A stretch of DNA of 27,745 nucleotides from an uncultured Rubellimicrobium sp. (GTDB taxonomy: Bacteria; Pseudomonadota; Alphaproteobacteria; Rhodobacterales; Rhodobacteraceae): contig CADCUU010000001.1 of NCBI GenBank assembly GCA_902805995.1, forward strand, positions 1 to 27,745, in the 5' to 3' direction. This document shows positions 16,668-25,606 of this stretch, in pieces. Below the pieces are notes generated by a model. That model ran no database searches. It was given only the letters and a program-made list of their open reading frames with translations, and was not told the DNA's origin. The position numbers and the translations under genes are program-made. Positions within the stretch are counted from its first letter, which is position 1. Each line of letters starts with the position of its first letter.

Positions 16668-16767
16668 GCCAAGGACCTGACCATCAGCGCGGCCGGACAG
16701 ACGCTCCCCTGCCCTGGCTTGGTCCGCCTGTCGCAAGCGCCGGCACGGCACGCCTTTTTATCATGAC

Positions 16768-16797
16768 GGGGAGGAGCCTGCTTCCAGGCTCCTCCCC
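16768..16797. terminator. Convergent hairpin between the zinc-ribbon gene and infB
   Basis: GGGGAGGAGCCTG (16768-16780), loop CTTC, CAGGCTCCTCCCC (16785-16797) form a perfect 13-pair stem 34 bases past the infB stop. Neither side has a good T-run in its own direction, but the position between convergent genes and the stem strength make a two-way terminator likely. Confidence 0.7.
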
Positions 16798-16830
16798 TTC
16801 CTGTCGCGTCCCGTTCCGTTCCGGTCCCGG

Positions 16831-19800
16831 TCAGAGCGTGCGTTCGACCGTTTCGCGCTCGAAGATCTCGATGACATCGCCCTCGCGGATGTCCTCGTAG
16901 TTGTCGAAGGCCATGCCGCATTCCTGGCCGGACTCGACCTCGTTGACCTGGTCCTTGTAGCGCGCCAGCGTCCGGAGCGTGCCCTCGTGGATCACCACGT
17001 TGTCGCGCAAGAGACGCACGCCCGCCGACTTCCGCGCCACCCCTTCGGTGATCAGGCAGCCCGCCACCTTGCCCACGCCCGAGACCTTGAAGACCTCCAG
17101 AATGCGCGCATAGCCGATGAACCGCTCGCGCACCTCGGCCTTGAGAAGCCCGCTTGCTGCCGCTTTGATGTCGTCCACCAGATCGTAGATGATCGAGTAG
17201 TAGCGGATCTCCACACCCTTCTGGTTGGCCGCGCCCCGCGCCGGCGCATTGGCCCGGACGTTGAAGCCGATGACCGGCGCCTTGGACGCTTCCGCCAGGC
17301 CCACGTCGGACTCGGTGATCGCGCCCACGCCCGAATGCAGCACGCGCACACGCACCTCGTCGTTGCCGACCTTCTCCAGCGCCTGCACGATCGCCTCGGC
17401 CGAGCCCTGCACGTCCGCCTTGACCACCACCGGCAGCTCGGCCACGGCCTTGTCGGCCCGCACCCGCGCCATCAGCTGCTCGAGCGTGCTCGCCGCCCCC
17501 GCCGCCGCGCGCTTGTCGCGCGTGACCTTGGCCCGGTAGTCCGCGATCTCGCGGGCCTGCGCCTCGGTCTCGACCTCGTTGAGGACGTCGCCCGCCTCGG
17601 GCGTGCCGTTGAGGCCCAAAACCTCCACGGGCTGCGAGGGACCCGCGGAGTCCACCGTCTCGCCCTTGTCGTTGATGAGCGCGCGGACCTTGCCCCACTT
17701 CTCGCCCACGACAAAGATGTCGCCCTTGTTGAGCGTGCCGTTCTGCACAAGCACGGTCGCCACCGGACCGCGGCCCACGTCGAGCTTGGCCTCGATCACC
17801 GCACCTTGCGCCCGGCGGTTCGGGTTGGAGCGCAGCTCCAGGATCTCCGCCTGCAGCGCGATGGCCTCCAGCAGGTCGTCAAGCCCCTGCCCCGTCTTGG
17901 CCGACACCTCCACATCCTGCACGTCGCCGGACATGGCCTCGACCACCACCTCGTGCTGGAGAAGATCGGTGCGCACCTTTTGCGGATCGGCGCCGTACTT
18001 GTCGACCTTGTTGATGGCCACGATCATGGGAACCTTGGCCGCCTTCGCATGCGCGATGGCTTCCACGGTCTGCGGCATGACCGCGTCATCGGCCGCCACC
18101 ACCAGCACCACAATGTCCGTCACCTGCGCGCCACGGGCCCGCATGGAGGTGAAGGCCGCGTGGCCGGGCGTGTCGAGGAAGGTCAGCAGCGCGCCGCCTT
18201 CGGTCTTCACCTGGTAGGCGCCGATGTGCTGCGTGATGCCGCCCGCCTCGCCCGACACGACGGAGGTCTTGCGGATCGCGTCCAGAAGCGAGGTCTTGCC
18301 GTGGTCCACATGGCCCATGATCGTCACGATCGGCGGACGCGGGAGGAGGTCCTCGGCGCGGTCGCGGTCGGTGTCGATCACCTGCTCCACGTCGGCGTCC
18401 GACACGCGCACCACCCGGTGCCCGAACTCCTCGATGAGAAGCTCCGCCGTGTCGGCGTCCAGCGACTGGTTCTGCGTCGCCATCACGCCCATGCGCATCA
18501 GCGCCTTGATCACGTCCGTGGTGCGCTCAGCCATGCGGTTGGCAAGCTCGGCCACCGTGATCGCCTCGGGCAGCTGCACGTCGCGTACAACCTTCTCGCG
18601 CGCCTCGTGCCCGCCCATCGCCTTCGCGCGCGCCCGCTCCTGCTTGCGGCGCATCGCCGCCATGGAGCGCACGCGCCCCTCGCTGTCCAAAGCCTGCGTC
18701 AGCGTGAGCTTGCCGCCCCGGCGCTCCTCCGCCTCGCGGGCGGGCTTGGCCTTGGCGTCCTTGGCGGGACCCCGCACGTCGCCCTTCTCGCGGTCGGGCT
18801 TGCGCGCCATGAGCGCCGCGCGGCGGTCCTCCTCGGTGGGCGCCGGGCCGGGCTGAACCGCGCCCCGCGCGGGCGAGCGGTCCGCCACAGGCGCCGCCTG
18901 CGCCGCCGCCTTGCGCTCGGCAATGAGGCGCTTGCGCTCCTCCTCCGCCGCCACGGCCCGCTTGGCCTCCTCGCGCTCGCGCTCCTCACGCTCACGCGCC
19001 TCGATCTCCGCACGCTTGCGCGCCCGCTCTTCCTCGCGCGCCGCATCCTCCGCCGCACGCCGGACCGCGTCATCCGCCTCCCGCGCACGAGCCGCCGCCA
19101 ACGCCTTCATCCGACGCTCCAACTCAGCATCGGAAATGCCAGCAGGGCGCTTGGAGCCGGTCCCTTGGGGGGCATTGTTGCGCAGTTGAGCAGCGCTGGC
19201 TCGGGGTTGGGCGGCGCTGGCGCGCGGGGCTGTTCTCATGGACGAAGAGCCGGGGCGAAGAGGCGCGCGGGGCGCCGGGGCGGCCTGTGCCGCAGCCGCC
19301 TGCGCGGCGAGGGCCGCCTTGCGGGCCTCTTCCTCGGCGTTCACGCGGGCCGTCTCGGCGCGGGCGGCCTCCTCAGCCTTGAGGCGGGCCGCCTCTGCAC
19401 GAGCGGCTTCCTCGGCACGGCTGGCTTCCTCAGCGCGGCTGGCTTCCTCACGCTGACCGGCCTCGGCCTTCAGGCGGGCTTCCTCAGCGCGAGCCTCCTC
19501 GGCGCGAGAGGCCTCGTCCCGCTCCCGTGCCGCATCTTGCTGCTCGCGGGCCTCAATCTCGTTACGGCGGCGCTGGCGTTCCTCCTCGCGGGCGGCCTCC
19601 TCGGCGGCGCGCTGCGCAGCCTCCTCGGCTTCGCGGGCCCGGGCGGCCGCAAGCGCCTTGGTGCGACGCTCGATCTCGGCGCCGGAGATGGCTGGGCGCT
19701 TGGCGGGTTCCTCCTGGGTCGCCCGTGACGGCTGAGCCGCCTTCAGGGGCGCCGTCATGGCCTTGGCCGTGGTCGCAGAGCTGGTCGGGGGCGTGGCCAC

Positions 19801-19932
19801 AACCCGCTTGCCCGCCCTCGTCTCCACCACGACGTTCTTTGTCGGGCGGGCCGAGAGGGTCAGTTTACCGGTGCCTTGCCGCGCGCCAGGGTTGCCGAGG
19901 CTGAGAGTCTTCTTTTCGCCAGTGTCGTTCAT
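16831..19932 (-). CDS. infB: Translation initiation factor IF-2
   Basis: GTPase that brings initiator fMet-tRNA to the 30S subunit and promotes 50S joining. The 1033 aa protein begins [12 protein letters not shown], then carries a long Ala/Glu/Arg coiled-coil N-region (~80-420) and the IF2 N-domain (~445-505). The GTPase has GHVDHGKT (~537-544), DTPGHAAF (~585) and NKVDK (~640), with SAKTGQG as G5. Domains II to IV follow to ETVERTL. It is longer than E. coli IF-2 (890 aa) because the N-region contains two copies of one segment: residues ~79-135 and ~262-320 share [17 protein letters not shown] and EIEARE. nusA, which often sits upstream, is absent; the ribosome site before the ATG is weak (AAGG, distant). 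Confidence 0.97.
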   Translation of the reverse strand: MNDTGEKKTLSLGNPGARQGTGKLTLSARPTKNVVVETRAGKRVVATPPTSSATTAKAMTAPLKAAQPSRATQEEPAKRPAISGAEIERRTKALAAARAREAEEAAQRAAEEAAREEERQRRRNEIEAREQQDAARERDEASRAEEARAEEARLKAEAGQREEASRAEEASRAEEAARAEAARLKAEEAARAETARVNAEEEARKAALAAQAAAAQAAPAPRAPLRPGSSSMRTAPRASAAQPRASAAQLRNNAPQGTGSKRPAGISDAELERRMKALAAARAREADDAVRRAAEDAAREEERARKRAEIEAREREEREREEAKRAVAAEEERKRLIAERKAAAQAAPVADRSPARGAVQPGPAPTEEDRRAALMARKPDREKGDVRGPAKDAKAKPAREAEERRGGKLTLTQALDSEGRVRSMAAMRRKQERARAKAMGGHEAREKVVRDVQLPEAITVAELANRMAERTTDVIKALMRMGVMATQNQSLDADTAELLIEEFGHRVVRVSDADVEQVIDTDRDRAEDLLPRPPIVTIMGHVDHGKTSLLDAIRKTSVVSGEAGGITQHIGAYQVKTEGGALLTFLDTPGHAAFTSMRARGAQVTDIVVLVVAADDAVMPQTVEAIAHAKAAKVPMIVAINKVDKYGADPQKVRTDLLQHEVVVEAMSGDVQDVEVSAKTGQGLDDLLEAIALQAEILELRSNPNRRAQGAVIEAKLDVGRGPVATVLVQNGTLNKGDIFVVGEKWGKVRALINDKGETVDSAGPSQPVEVLGLNGTPEAGDVLNEVETEAQAREIADYRAKVTRDKRAAAGAASTLEQLMARVRADKAVAELPVVVKADVQGSAEAIVQALEKVGNDEVRVRVLHSGVGAITESDVGLAEASKAPVIGFNVRANAPARGAANQKGVEIRYYSIIYDLVDDIKAAASGLLKAEVRERFIGYARILEVFKVSGVGKVAGCLITEGVARKSAGVRLLRDNVVIHEGTLRTLARYKDQVNEVESGQECGMAFDNYEDIREGDVIEIFERETVERTL

Positions 19933-19940
19933 GAAGAGTG

Positions 19941-20207
19941 TTACATCCTTACATCCTCAGGGAGCGGCAAGATCGTCGCCGTCCGCATGTCGTCCGTGGT
20001 GGACGGTTTTGCTGTCGCCGGTATGAGGCCGCTCAGCATGTTCCAAATCGGGCGTCGCCGGTATTCCAGGGGCCAGTGCAGCATGGATCTCGTCGGAAGG
20101 CCCGCCAGTTTTATGCCGAACAAGCCTTCGCTCTCGGCGGTCCAGGGCTCAAGGATATGGGCATAATGCCCGTTGACCCAGACACAAGGAACAGGGAAAC
20201 GGCCCAT
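19941..20207 (-). CDS. Possible small protein or gene remnant upstream of infB
   Basis: An 88-codon frame that ends 8 bases before the infB start. The product has a natural-looking composition ([16 protein letters not shown], then [13 protein letters not shown]). By my hand count its third codon positions are ~73% G/C against ~50% at second positions, which is coding-like though weaker than the neighbouring genes. Against it: there is no ribosome site, a stop codon lies just upstream, and I recognise no family. It could be the truncated end of a decayed gene. If real it would share a transcript with infB. Confidence 0.3.
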   Translation of the reverse strand: MGRFPVPCVWVNGHYAHILEPWTAESEGLFGIKLAGLPTRSMLHWPLEYRRRPIWNMLSGLIPATAKPSTTDDMRTATILPLPEDVRM

Positions 20208-20515
20208 CGGCGGTATGCCGGTGAGTCAACGGGAGCGTAAAGCCACGCCCCTCAGTCGCAGAGGCATATAGACGGAGTGCGGTCGAAATACAATGACCTG
20301 CCTGCGCCGTGTGGGCTGAAGTCCAGACCTGATGTCGCGGCCTACCCGAGGCACGGATCACGGCTCTCGCGTGGGGGACATGGCCGGGACCATGCCGCCC
20401 AAGTGCACGTCCATGTCCGCCATTCGAGGGAGACCGCGAGCCGATCTGCCGACTCGCGGAACGTCCGGTTGCCCATTAGGCTTCAGTCCTGCATCAGGTC
20501 TGCCCGGAGCCGATC
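20208..20515. other. Intergenic region before the GH3 gene, with a 9-base inverted repeat
   Basis: CCCGTTGAC (20169-20177) and GTCAACGGG (20225-20233) are exact inverted copies 47 bases apart. A smaller CGGC/GCCG dyad lies between them. The remainder to 20515 shows no gene, no tRNA-like fold and no clear promoter. The element could be a structured leader, an operator pair, or the trace of an excised element. Confidence 0.3.
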
Positions 20516-22153
20516 ATGTCCTCTCTCGACACCCCGTTCCCGCTCGATCCCGCGGGAGAGGCCTGGGTCGATGGCGCCTTCCGAGCGCTTTCGGAACGGC
20601 AGAAGGTCTCGCAACTGTTCACTCTTCTCTCGCGTGGGGCTGATCCTGACGAGCTGGAGCGGATGATCCGCTTTCAGCCGGGCGGCATCACGCGACATCA
20701 GGGGCCGGAGCTCGCAGCGGAATGTGCTGTGCTCGACCGCCTGAACACGGCGGCACCGGTGCCGCTCCTCGTCTCCGCCGACCTCGAAGGTTCCCGCATG
20801 AGCCTCGCGGGAGGGGTCGAGTTTCCGAACCCGCTGGCGCTCTCTGCGGTGGATGACGAGCGGCTGACCGAGGAGCTGAGCCGCCTCATGGGCGAGGAGG
20901 CGCGCAGCCGGGGCATCAACTGGTCCTTCACGCCCGTGCTCGACATCAACGCGGCCTGGCGCAGCCCGATCGTGGCCACCCGTGGCTACGGCTCCGAGCC
21001 GGAGCGGATCCGGCGGCACATGCTGGCCCAGATCCGCGGCTTCCGGGCGGCGGGGGTGGCCGCGACGCTCAAGCACTGGCCTGGGGAGGGCTACGACGAC
21101 CGCGACCAGCACCTCGTGACCACCATCAACCCGCTGACGATGGACGCCTGGGAGGCGACCTTCGGGCAACTCTACCGTGAGGGGATCGCCGCTGGCGCGC
21201 AGGCCGTCATGTCCGCGCACATCGCCTTCCCGGCCTTTGCCCGGGCGCATGGCGCCGAAGGGGTGGAGGCCTTCCGCCCCGCCTCGGTCAGCCGCCTCCT
21301 GACCCACACCCTTTTGCGCGAGCATCTGGGCTTCCAAGGCCTTATCGTCTCGGACGCTACCGGCATGGCGGGCCTTGGATCGTGGGGGCCACGTTCGCAG
21401 GTCGTTCCTGACCTTGTAGCCGCGGGCTGTGACGTCATCCTCTTCGCCCGGGATGCCGAGGAAGACCTCCGTTTCGTTCTCGACGCCCTCGACGACGGCC
21501 GGCTCGAATGGGAGCGGGTCGAGGACGCGGTGCGGCGGCAGCTTCGGCTCAAGGCGTCCCTGGCCCTGCACGCGCCCGTCGATCCACCCGCCTTCGCCGC
21601 GGCGAGTGCGAAGGCGGTCGCGCGGGAGGCCACGCGCCGCGCGCCGACCCTTGTGAAGGACGTTGCCGGAACGCTGCCGATCTCGCCCGAGCGCCACCGG
21701 CGTGTGATGGTGATGGGCCGTGGCATCGTGAACCCGTTCGCGCCTGCCCCGATCCCCTTCGTCCTGCCCGACCTGCTCGCGTCACGGGGCTTCGAGGTGA
21801 CCCGTCACGTGCCGGGCCAACCGGTCCGACGCGACGACATCGACCTACTCCTGATCCTCCACGGCGAGGAGACCCTACTGACCCGCGGCCGCATCTTCCT
21901 GGACTGGCTTGCCCTCGCCGGCCATTTCGGGCTCGCCATGGACCGGGCGTGGCATGAGGTTCCGACCGTTCTGGTGTCCTTCGGCTACCCTTATCTTCTT
22001 TACGACGCCCCGAGGGTGCCGACTTACGTGAACGCCTATGAGACGACGGACACGATGCAGGACGCAGTAGTGGATGCACTGATGGGCCTCATCCCCTGGA
22101 ACCGGCAGAGCCCGGTCGATCCGTTCTGCGGGCTTGACGACGCAAGGTACTGA
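20516..22153 (+). CDS. Glycoside hydrolase family 3 protein (beta-N-acetylhexosaminidase/beta-glucosidase-like)
   Basis: A 545 aa enzyme of the GH3 fold that should cleave terminal beta-linked sugars. The TIM-barrel N-domain (~1-345) contains LLVSADLEGSRMS (~85-96) and KHWPGEG (186-192) with the later His at ~199, matching the KH-PG-G...H loop of NagZ-type enzymes. VSDATGM carries the expected Asp nucleophile (D280). The C-terminal part (~375-545), with TLVKDVAGTLPISPERH and LVSFGYPYLLYDAPRVPTYV, is the second alpha/beta domain of larger GH3 proteins. NagZ of E. coli lacks this domain, so the exact substrate is open. There is no signal peptide, so it should be cytoplasmic. GGAG lies 6 bases before the ATG. 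Confidence 0.88.
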   Translation: MSSLDTPFPLDPAGEAWVDGAFRALSERQKVSQLFTLLSRGADPDELERMIRFQPGGITRHQGPELAAECAVLDRLNTAAPVPLLVSADLEGSRMSLAGGVEFPNPLALSAVDDERLTEELSRLMGEEARSRGINWSFTPVLDINAAWRSPIVATRGYGSEPERIRRHMLAQIRGFRAAGVAATLKHWPGEGYDDRDQHLVTTINPLTMDAWEATFGQLYREGIAAGAQAVMSAHIAFPAFARAHGAEGVEAFRPASVSRLLTHTLLREHLGFQGLIVSDATGMAGLGSWGPRSQVVPDLVAAGCDVILFARDAEEDLRFVLDALDDGRLEWERVEDAVRRQLRLKASLALHAPVDPPAFAAASAKAVAREATRRAPTLVKDVAGTLPISPERHRRVMVMGRGIVNPFAPAPIPFVLPDLLASRGFEVTRHVPGQPVRRDDIDLLLILHGEETLLTRGRIFLDWLALAGHFGLAMDRAWHEVPTVLVSFGYPYLLYDAPRVPTYVNAYETTDTMQDAVVDALMGLIPWNRQSPVDPFCGLDDARY

Positions 22154-22473
22154 GCATTTGCCCGGGCGCGAGGCGGACGAGCTGAATCAGACCTTCGGCC
22201 GGAAATCGAGAGAGGATACCACCTTCGCAAATGCCGGCCTGACAGGCCGGCTCGGGATCGGATCGTCCTCATGGGAACCGAGATCATTCTCTTAGCCTTC
22301 TCAGACCGGCATGATCGGCGTGGGCAGGAACATCAGCCCATGCCGCCGAGAGGAACGGGCCCCCGGCCCCCCTGACGTAAGCTGCTCTGATACCGCTCCG
22401 ACGAGACATTCACCTCGCAACGACGCATCCATGGTGCGACAGCTTGTCGGGGCTAGTGGTGCGGGAGAATGCC
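22154..22473. other. Intergenic region with nested inverted repeats after the GH3 gene
   Basis: GCATTTGC (22154-22161) and GCAAATGC (22227-22234) are exact inverted copies starting right at the GH3 stop. A tight hairpin GCCGGCCT-GAC-AGGCCGGC (22233-22251) abuts the second copy. No T-run follows, so factor-dependent termination or an operator are both possible. I see no gene in the rest. Confidence 0.35.
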
Positions 22474-23229
22474 GTGGTAGTTCATCTCTTCGACCTGACG
22501 GGGCGCAGGGCCCTGATCACCGGGTCGTCACAGGGCATCGGCTTTGCGCTGGCGCGAGGGCTGGCGGAGGCTGGCGCCTTGGTGGTCCTGAACGGGCGCG
22601 ACCCTGCGCGGCTTGCTGCGGCAGGGGCGCAGATTCCCGGGGCAGCCTCGCTCCGATTCGACGCGACCGATCACATGGCAGTCCGGCAGGCCGTGGACGG
22701 CTTCGAGAGCGCGACCGGGCCGATAGACATCCTGGTCAACAACGCCGGGATGCAGCACCGAGCCCCTCTCGACCAGTTTCCGGCGGATGCGTTCGAGCAG
22801 CTGTTGCAGACCAATATCGCCAGCGTGTTCCATGTGGGTCAGGCCGTAGCACGCCACATGATCGCGCGCGGGCGCGGCAAGATCATCAACATCGCGTCCG
22901 TGCAGACGGCCCTCGCCCGGCCGGGGATCGCGCCCTACACGGCCACCAAAGGTGCCGTCGGCAATCTGACCAAGGGCATGGCGACCGATTGGGCGAGGCA
23001 TGGCCTGAACTGCAACGCGATCGCGCCGGGCTATTTCGACACTCCCCTCAATGCCGCCCTGGTGGCTGATCCTGAGTTTTCCGCATGGCTGGAGAAGAGG
23101 ACCCCCGCGGGGCGCTGGGGCCGGGTGGAGGAACTGGTTGGGGCCTGCATCTTCCTGGCGTCGGATGCGGCAAGCTTCGTGAACGGGCACGTTCTTTACG
23201 TGGACGGCGGGATCACGGCGTCCTTGTGA
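22474..23229 (+). CDS. SDR oxidoreductase, gluconate 5-dehydrogenase-like
   Basis: A 251 aa classical short-chain dehydrogenase. The NAD(P)-binding TGSSQGIG is at residues 16-23, NNAG at 89-92, and the catalytic set is N114, S142, Y155 and K159 (YTATK). LFDLTGRRALITGSSQGIG, QHRAPLDQFP and LEKRTPAGRWGRVEELVGA match gluconate 5-dehydrogenases (Gno/IdnO), which interconvert D-gluconate and 5-ketogluconate; the physiological substrate cannot be fixed from sequence. I choose the GTG at 22474 because GGGAGAA lies 5 bases upstream and the protein then starts just before the first strand; an in-frame TTG at 22444 gives a longer form. No sugar transporter accompanies it in the window. Confidence 0.88.
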   Translation: MVVHLFDLTGRRALITGSSQGIGFALARGLAEAGALVVLNGRDPARLAAAGAQIPGAASLRFDATDHMAVRQAVDGFESATGPIDILVNNAGMQHRAPLDQFPADAFEQLLQTNIASVFHVGQAVARHMIARGRGKIINIASVQTALARPGIAPYTATKGAVGNLTKGMATDWARHGLNCNAIAPGYFDTPLNAALVADPEFSAWLEKRTPAGRWGRVEELVGACIFLASDAASFVNGHVLYVDGGITASL

Positions 23230-23360
23230 CAGGTCAGGATGGCCGGAAGCCGTCGTGACTCGCAAACCTTGCGAACAGGACGACCCAGCACCGCTCTGGC
23301 GCAGCAGATGCAGTAGCAGCCACCACTCCGGGCAAACCACCCAGGCTCGGGGGGCTCCCG

Positions 23361-24203
23361 TCAGGTGCCCGCCACGTCGGCAGCGAAGGCCATTTCGGCC
23401 TGCGCCTCTGGGTTGGCATAGTACCGCTCCGGCACCATCGCCTCCGGCACGGGAGGGCGCTGCACCTCGCCGTTCTGGAAGGGCGGGAGTTCGATGCCTC
23501 GCTTGGCCATGAGTGGCCCTTCGATGCGGACAGACTCCTCCAGGGAGCGCACCTCGACGCGGGTTCCATCCGGCACGCGGCCGTAGAGGTCGATGACATC
23601 GTGGTTGAACATGCGAATGCAGCCTGCCGAGCCCGAGTTGCCGATAGAGCTCAGGTCGTTGGTACCGTGGATGCGGTAGAAGGTGTCCCGTGAGCGTCGG
23701 TAAAGATACAGCGCCCGCGCGCCGAGGGGGGAGGCCAAGCCCCCCGGCACCCCGCCCGCGAACGGCCCATACACCTCAGGCTCGCGCCGGAGCATGTTCG
23801 CGGTGGGAGTCCAGCCCGGCCATTCCGCCTTGCGGGCGATGGTGAAGCTGCCACTGATCCCGACGCCTTCCCGCCCGACCGCGATCGGGTAGCGGATGGC
23901 GCTCCCGCCGTCCTCGACCCAGTAGAGGAACTTGGCATGGGGATCGATCTCGATGGTACCTGGCTCGGCGGAGCCGGTGTAGCTCACCTGGGCGCGACGG
24001 TTGACCCCGCGACGGTACCCCGCCGGCACGCCGGGCAAGGTGTAGCCGTTGTCCTTGATGCGGCCGTAGCCCAGCCCGTGCCGGGACACCGAAGATCCAT
24101 CAGCATCCACTGGGACATTCCGGGCGCAAGCCGCAAGGGACAGGACCGCACAGCCGCCTAAGATACGCAGAAGGCTTCGGCGGCTGGGCACGTCATGGAG
24201 CAT
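23361..24203 (-). CDS. L,D-transpeptidase (YkuD family), probable lipoprotein
   Basis: Cell-wall enzyme that forms meso-DAP cross-links or anchors proteins to peptidoglycan. The active-site motif is complete: H179 in RIHGTN and SAGCIRM with catalytic C195 and R197, spaced as in YkuD/ErfK enzymes. The N-terminus is VPSRRSLLRILGGCAVLSLA followed by a lipobox-like LAAC (C26), so it may be a lipoprotein; the SRRSLLRI segment also resembles a Tat signal. The C-terminal ~60 residues after the catalytic domain are Pro/Glu-rich. I use the ATG at 24203; a GTG 12 bases upstream is possible, and neither has a strong ribosome site. It converges on the SDR gene and is transcribed alone. Confidence 0.88.
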   Translation of the reverse strand: MLHDVPSRRSLLRILGGCAVLSLAACARNVPVDADGSSVSRHGLGYGRIKDNGYTLPGVPAGYRRGVNRRAQVSYTGSAEPGTIEIDPHAKFLYWVEDGGSAIRYPIAVGREGVGISGSFTIARKAEWPGWTPTANMLRREPEVYGPFAGGVPGGLASPLGARALYLYRRSRDTFYRIHGTNDLSSIGNSGSAGCIRMFNHDVIDLYGRVPDGTRVEVRSLEESVRIEGPLMAKRGIELPPFQNGEVQRPPVPEAMVPERYYANPEAQAEMAFAADVAGT

Positions 24204-24502
24204 TGGTTCGAACACCTAAACAAAGATCGTCAGGCGACAGTAACTGCATCGTTAGGCGAGGACAATCAGCCCGGCTGCGCGTCCTGTCGGAGCATGGCGG
24301 CTTAAGCGGCAGGCTCCGACCAGGCACATCTGTCGGTATGCGATGGCCTGACTCAGCCATTCTCGGCTCGCAGCCTGCATGAGTGGGACGTGCCAGGGAC
24401 AACGGCCAATCGTGCAATTTCCTGCCGGTCTCTTGCGTCGGCTCCGTTCTGCAGCTCCAGCCGACCTATCATGAAGCGTCACCGCTTCCTTGGAGCCACC
24501 CA

Positions 24503-24895
24503 GTGACCGACCATCCAGACGACCCGCTGTCCCGAGCTCTTCATGCCCTCACCCGCGCGCAGAGCACCGTCATGCCACCCGAGGCGGCCGACATCCTGAA
24601 GGAGGTGTCCGACACGCTCCTGGAGGCGATGGACGAACGCAAGGCGTTCGTCACGGTCGCGAATGCAGCCATGACGCTGGTCGAAGTCCTCGACGACTAT
24701 GAGGAGGCCGTCGAGGGTGGCGACGAAGACAAGATCACTGCCGCCGCAGAAGCCGGGGAGCAAGCCGAGGACGCGCTGGTCGATGCGCTCAACGAGCTTC
24801 ACGCCCTGGTGGCGACCGACGCCGACCTGACCGGCGATGTCGCCTATCTCGCAGCCCTCGATCAGTTCGACGATGAGGAGGACATGCCCAGATGA
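24503..24895 (+). CDS. Acidic helical protein, first of two tandem paralogues
   Basis: A 130 aa, strongly acidic, helical protein of no family I recognise. It starts at GTG with GGAG 7 bases upstream; the longer open frame upstream lacks a site. It aligns without gaps to the next gene over residues 1-100: DDPL at 6-9, LVEVLDDYEEA against LVEAIDEYDEA at 59-69, and ALVDAL at 91-96 in both. Its own C-terminal extension (101-130) ends in DDEEDMPR. There is no signal peptide, membrane segment or cysteine. The stop overlaps the next start (ATGA), so the genes are translationally coupled. Confidence 0.72.
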   Translation: MTDHPDDPLSRALHALTRAQSTVMPPEAADILKEVSDTLLEAMDERKAFVTVANAAMTLVEVLDDYEEAVEGGDEDKITAAAEAGEQAEDALVDALNELHALVATDADLTGDVAYLAALDQFDDEEDMPR

Positions 24896-25230
24896 GCGCC
24901 CACGCCGACGATCCCCTGACCCGTGCCTTGGCGGCCCTCCAGTCTTTCCAGCCGCCCGCGTCGGACCCTGTGTCGCGGGCCTTCTGGGACCAGGCGCGTG
25001 ATGCCGTTCAGGAGGGGCAGCGGGAACGCGAGGCGCTCCTCGGTGTCGCCGAGGGCGCGCGGGGGCTCGTGGAGGCCATCGACGAATACGACGAGGCCGC
25101 CGAGATTGGGGAGGCCGAGGTGATCGACCGGCTTGGACAGGCCTGCGTCGAGGCCGAGGGTGCGCTGGTGGATGCGCTCTATCGCCTGCGTGCCATTCAG
25201 GACGTCAACGACGAGGAGGCCAGCCAATGA
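24892..25230 (+). CDS. Acidic helical protein, second of two tandem paralogues
   Basis: A 112 aa acidic helical protein, collinear with its upstream neighbour across ~100 residues (DDPLTRALAAL against DDPLSRALHAL; ALVDALYRLRAI against ALVDALNELHAL), so the pair arose by tandem duplication and then diverged. The middle (residues 20-55) differs most, suggesting separate binding partners. The single Cys near residue 85 is absent from the paralogue. The ATG overlaps the upstream stop, and its own stop overlaps the next gene's start. The function is unknown; a coiled-coil adaptor or chaperone-like role would be guesswork. Confidence 0.72.
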   Translation: MSAHADDPLTRALAALQSFQPPASDPVSRAFWDQARDAVQEGQREREALLGVAEGARGLVEAIDEYDEAAEIGEAEVIDRLGQACVEAEGALVDALYRLRAIQDVNDEEASQ

Positions 25231-25382
25231 GCGACCAAGACGGGACGGTCACCCCGAAGCGGCCCAACCTGCGGATGTCGTTCGGCGCGGACATGAACGA
25301 GCCTGCCCCGCCGCCGCCCGCGCCTCTGCCTCCACCCGGCGAGCCGGCGAACACCGACAGCGCACCTGAGAGGACAAGATGA
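25227..25382 (+). CDS. 51-residue proline-rich small protein, third gene of the operon
   Basis: A 51 aa frame preceded by a strong GAGGAGG at 25213-25219, 7 bases before an ATG that overlaps the previous stop (ATGA). The product starts MSDQDGTVTPKRPNLRMSFG, then has a Pro-rich run (EPAPPPPAPLPPPGEP) and a polar end, so it is probably disordered; the Pro run could be a docking ligand for a helical partner such as the two upstream proteins. I recognise no family. The unusually good ribosome site and coupling to two real-looking genes support it despite its size. Confidence 0.62.
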   Translation: MSDQDGTVTPKRPNLRMSFGADMNEPAPPPPAPLPPPGEPANTDSAPERTR

Positions 25383-25427
25383 GCAGACCGCGCGGTCGCG
25401 CCCACTGCGCGCCGGCGCTTGGTCTGC
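25383..25427 (+). terminator. Hairpin at the end of the three-gene operon
   Basis: GCAGACC (25383-25389) pairs with GGTCTGC (25421-25427), and the GC-rich inner arms continue the stem with two mismatches and a small bulge. It begins 1 base after the stop of the 51-residue gene. There is no T-run, so termination strength is uncertain. Confidence 0.5.
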
Positions 25428-25606
25428 GTTGACGCTGCCTGCGATCACCTCCCACGGGCTGGACTCACGTCCGAGTCGCATGAGGCCCATGCCAAAGCGT
25501 GCGCCAGAAGGACGAGGGGTGCCTCACAGAGCCTCTGTCAGGTGCTCTTTGCTTGGCGGGCCCGACGACCGGCGCGGGGGCCCTGTCCGTCGTAGGCCCC
25601 TGCTCC

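Noticed and set aside
16987..19728. Plus-strand open frame of 913 codons opposite infB
   Set aside because: The antisense of infB gives a Leu/Arg/His-rich product without domains; IF-2 on the minus strand is unmistakable.
24204..24214. GGTTCGAAC resembling a tRNA T-loop near the L,D-transpeptidase start
   Set aside because: No acceptor, D or anticodon arms can be folded around it, and it overlaps a gene start.
25379..25432. 17-codon frame with an ATGA overlap after the 51-residue gene
   Set aside because: It lies almost wholly inside the terminal hairpin, and its Arg/Pro/Ala content follows from the GC-rich stem.
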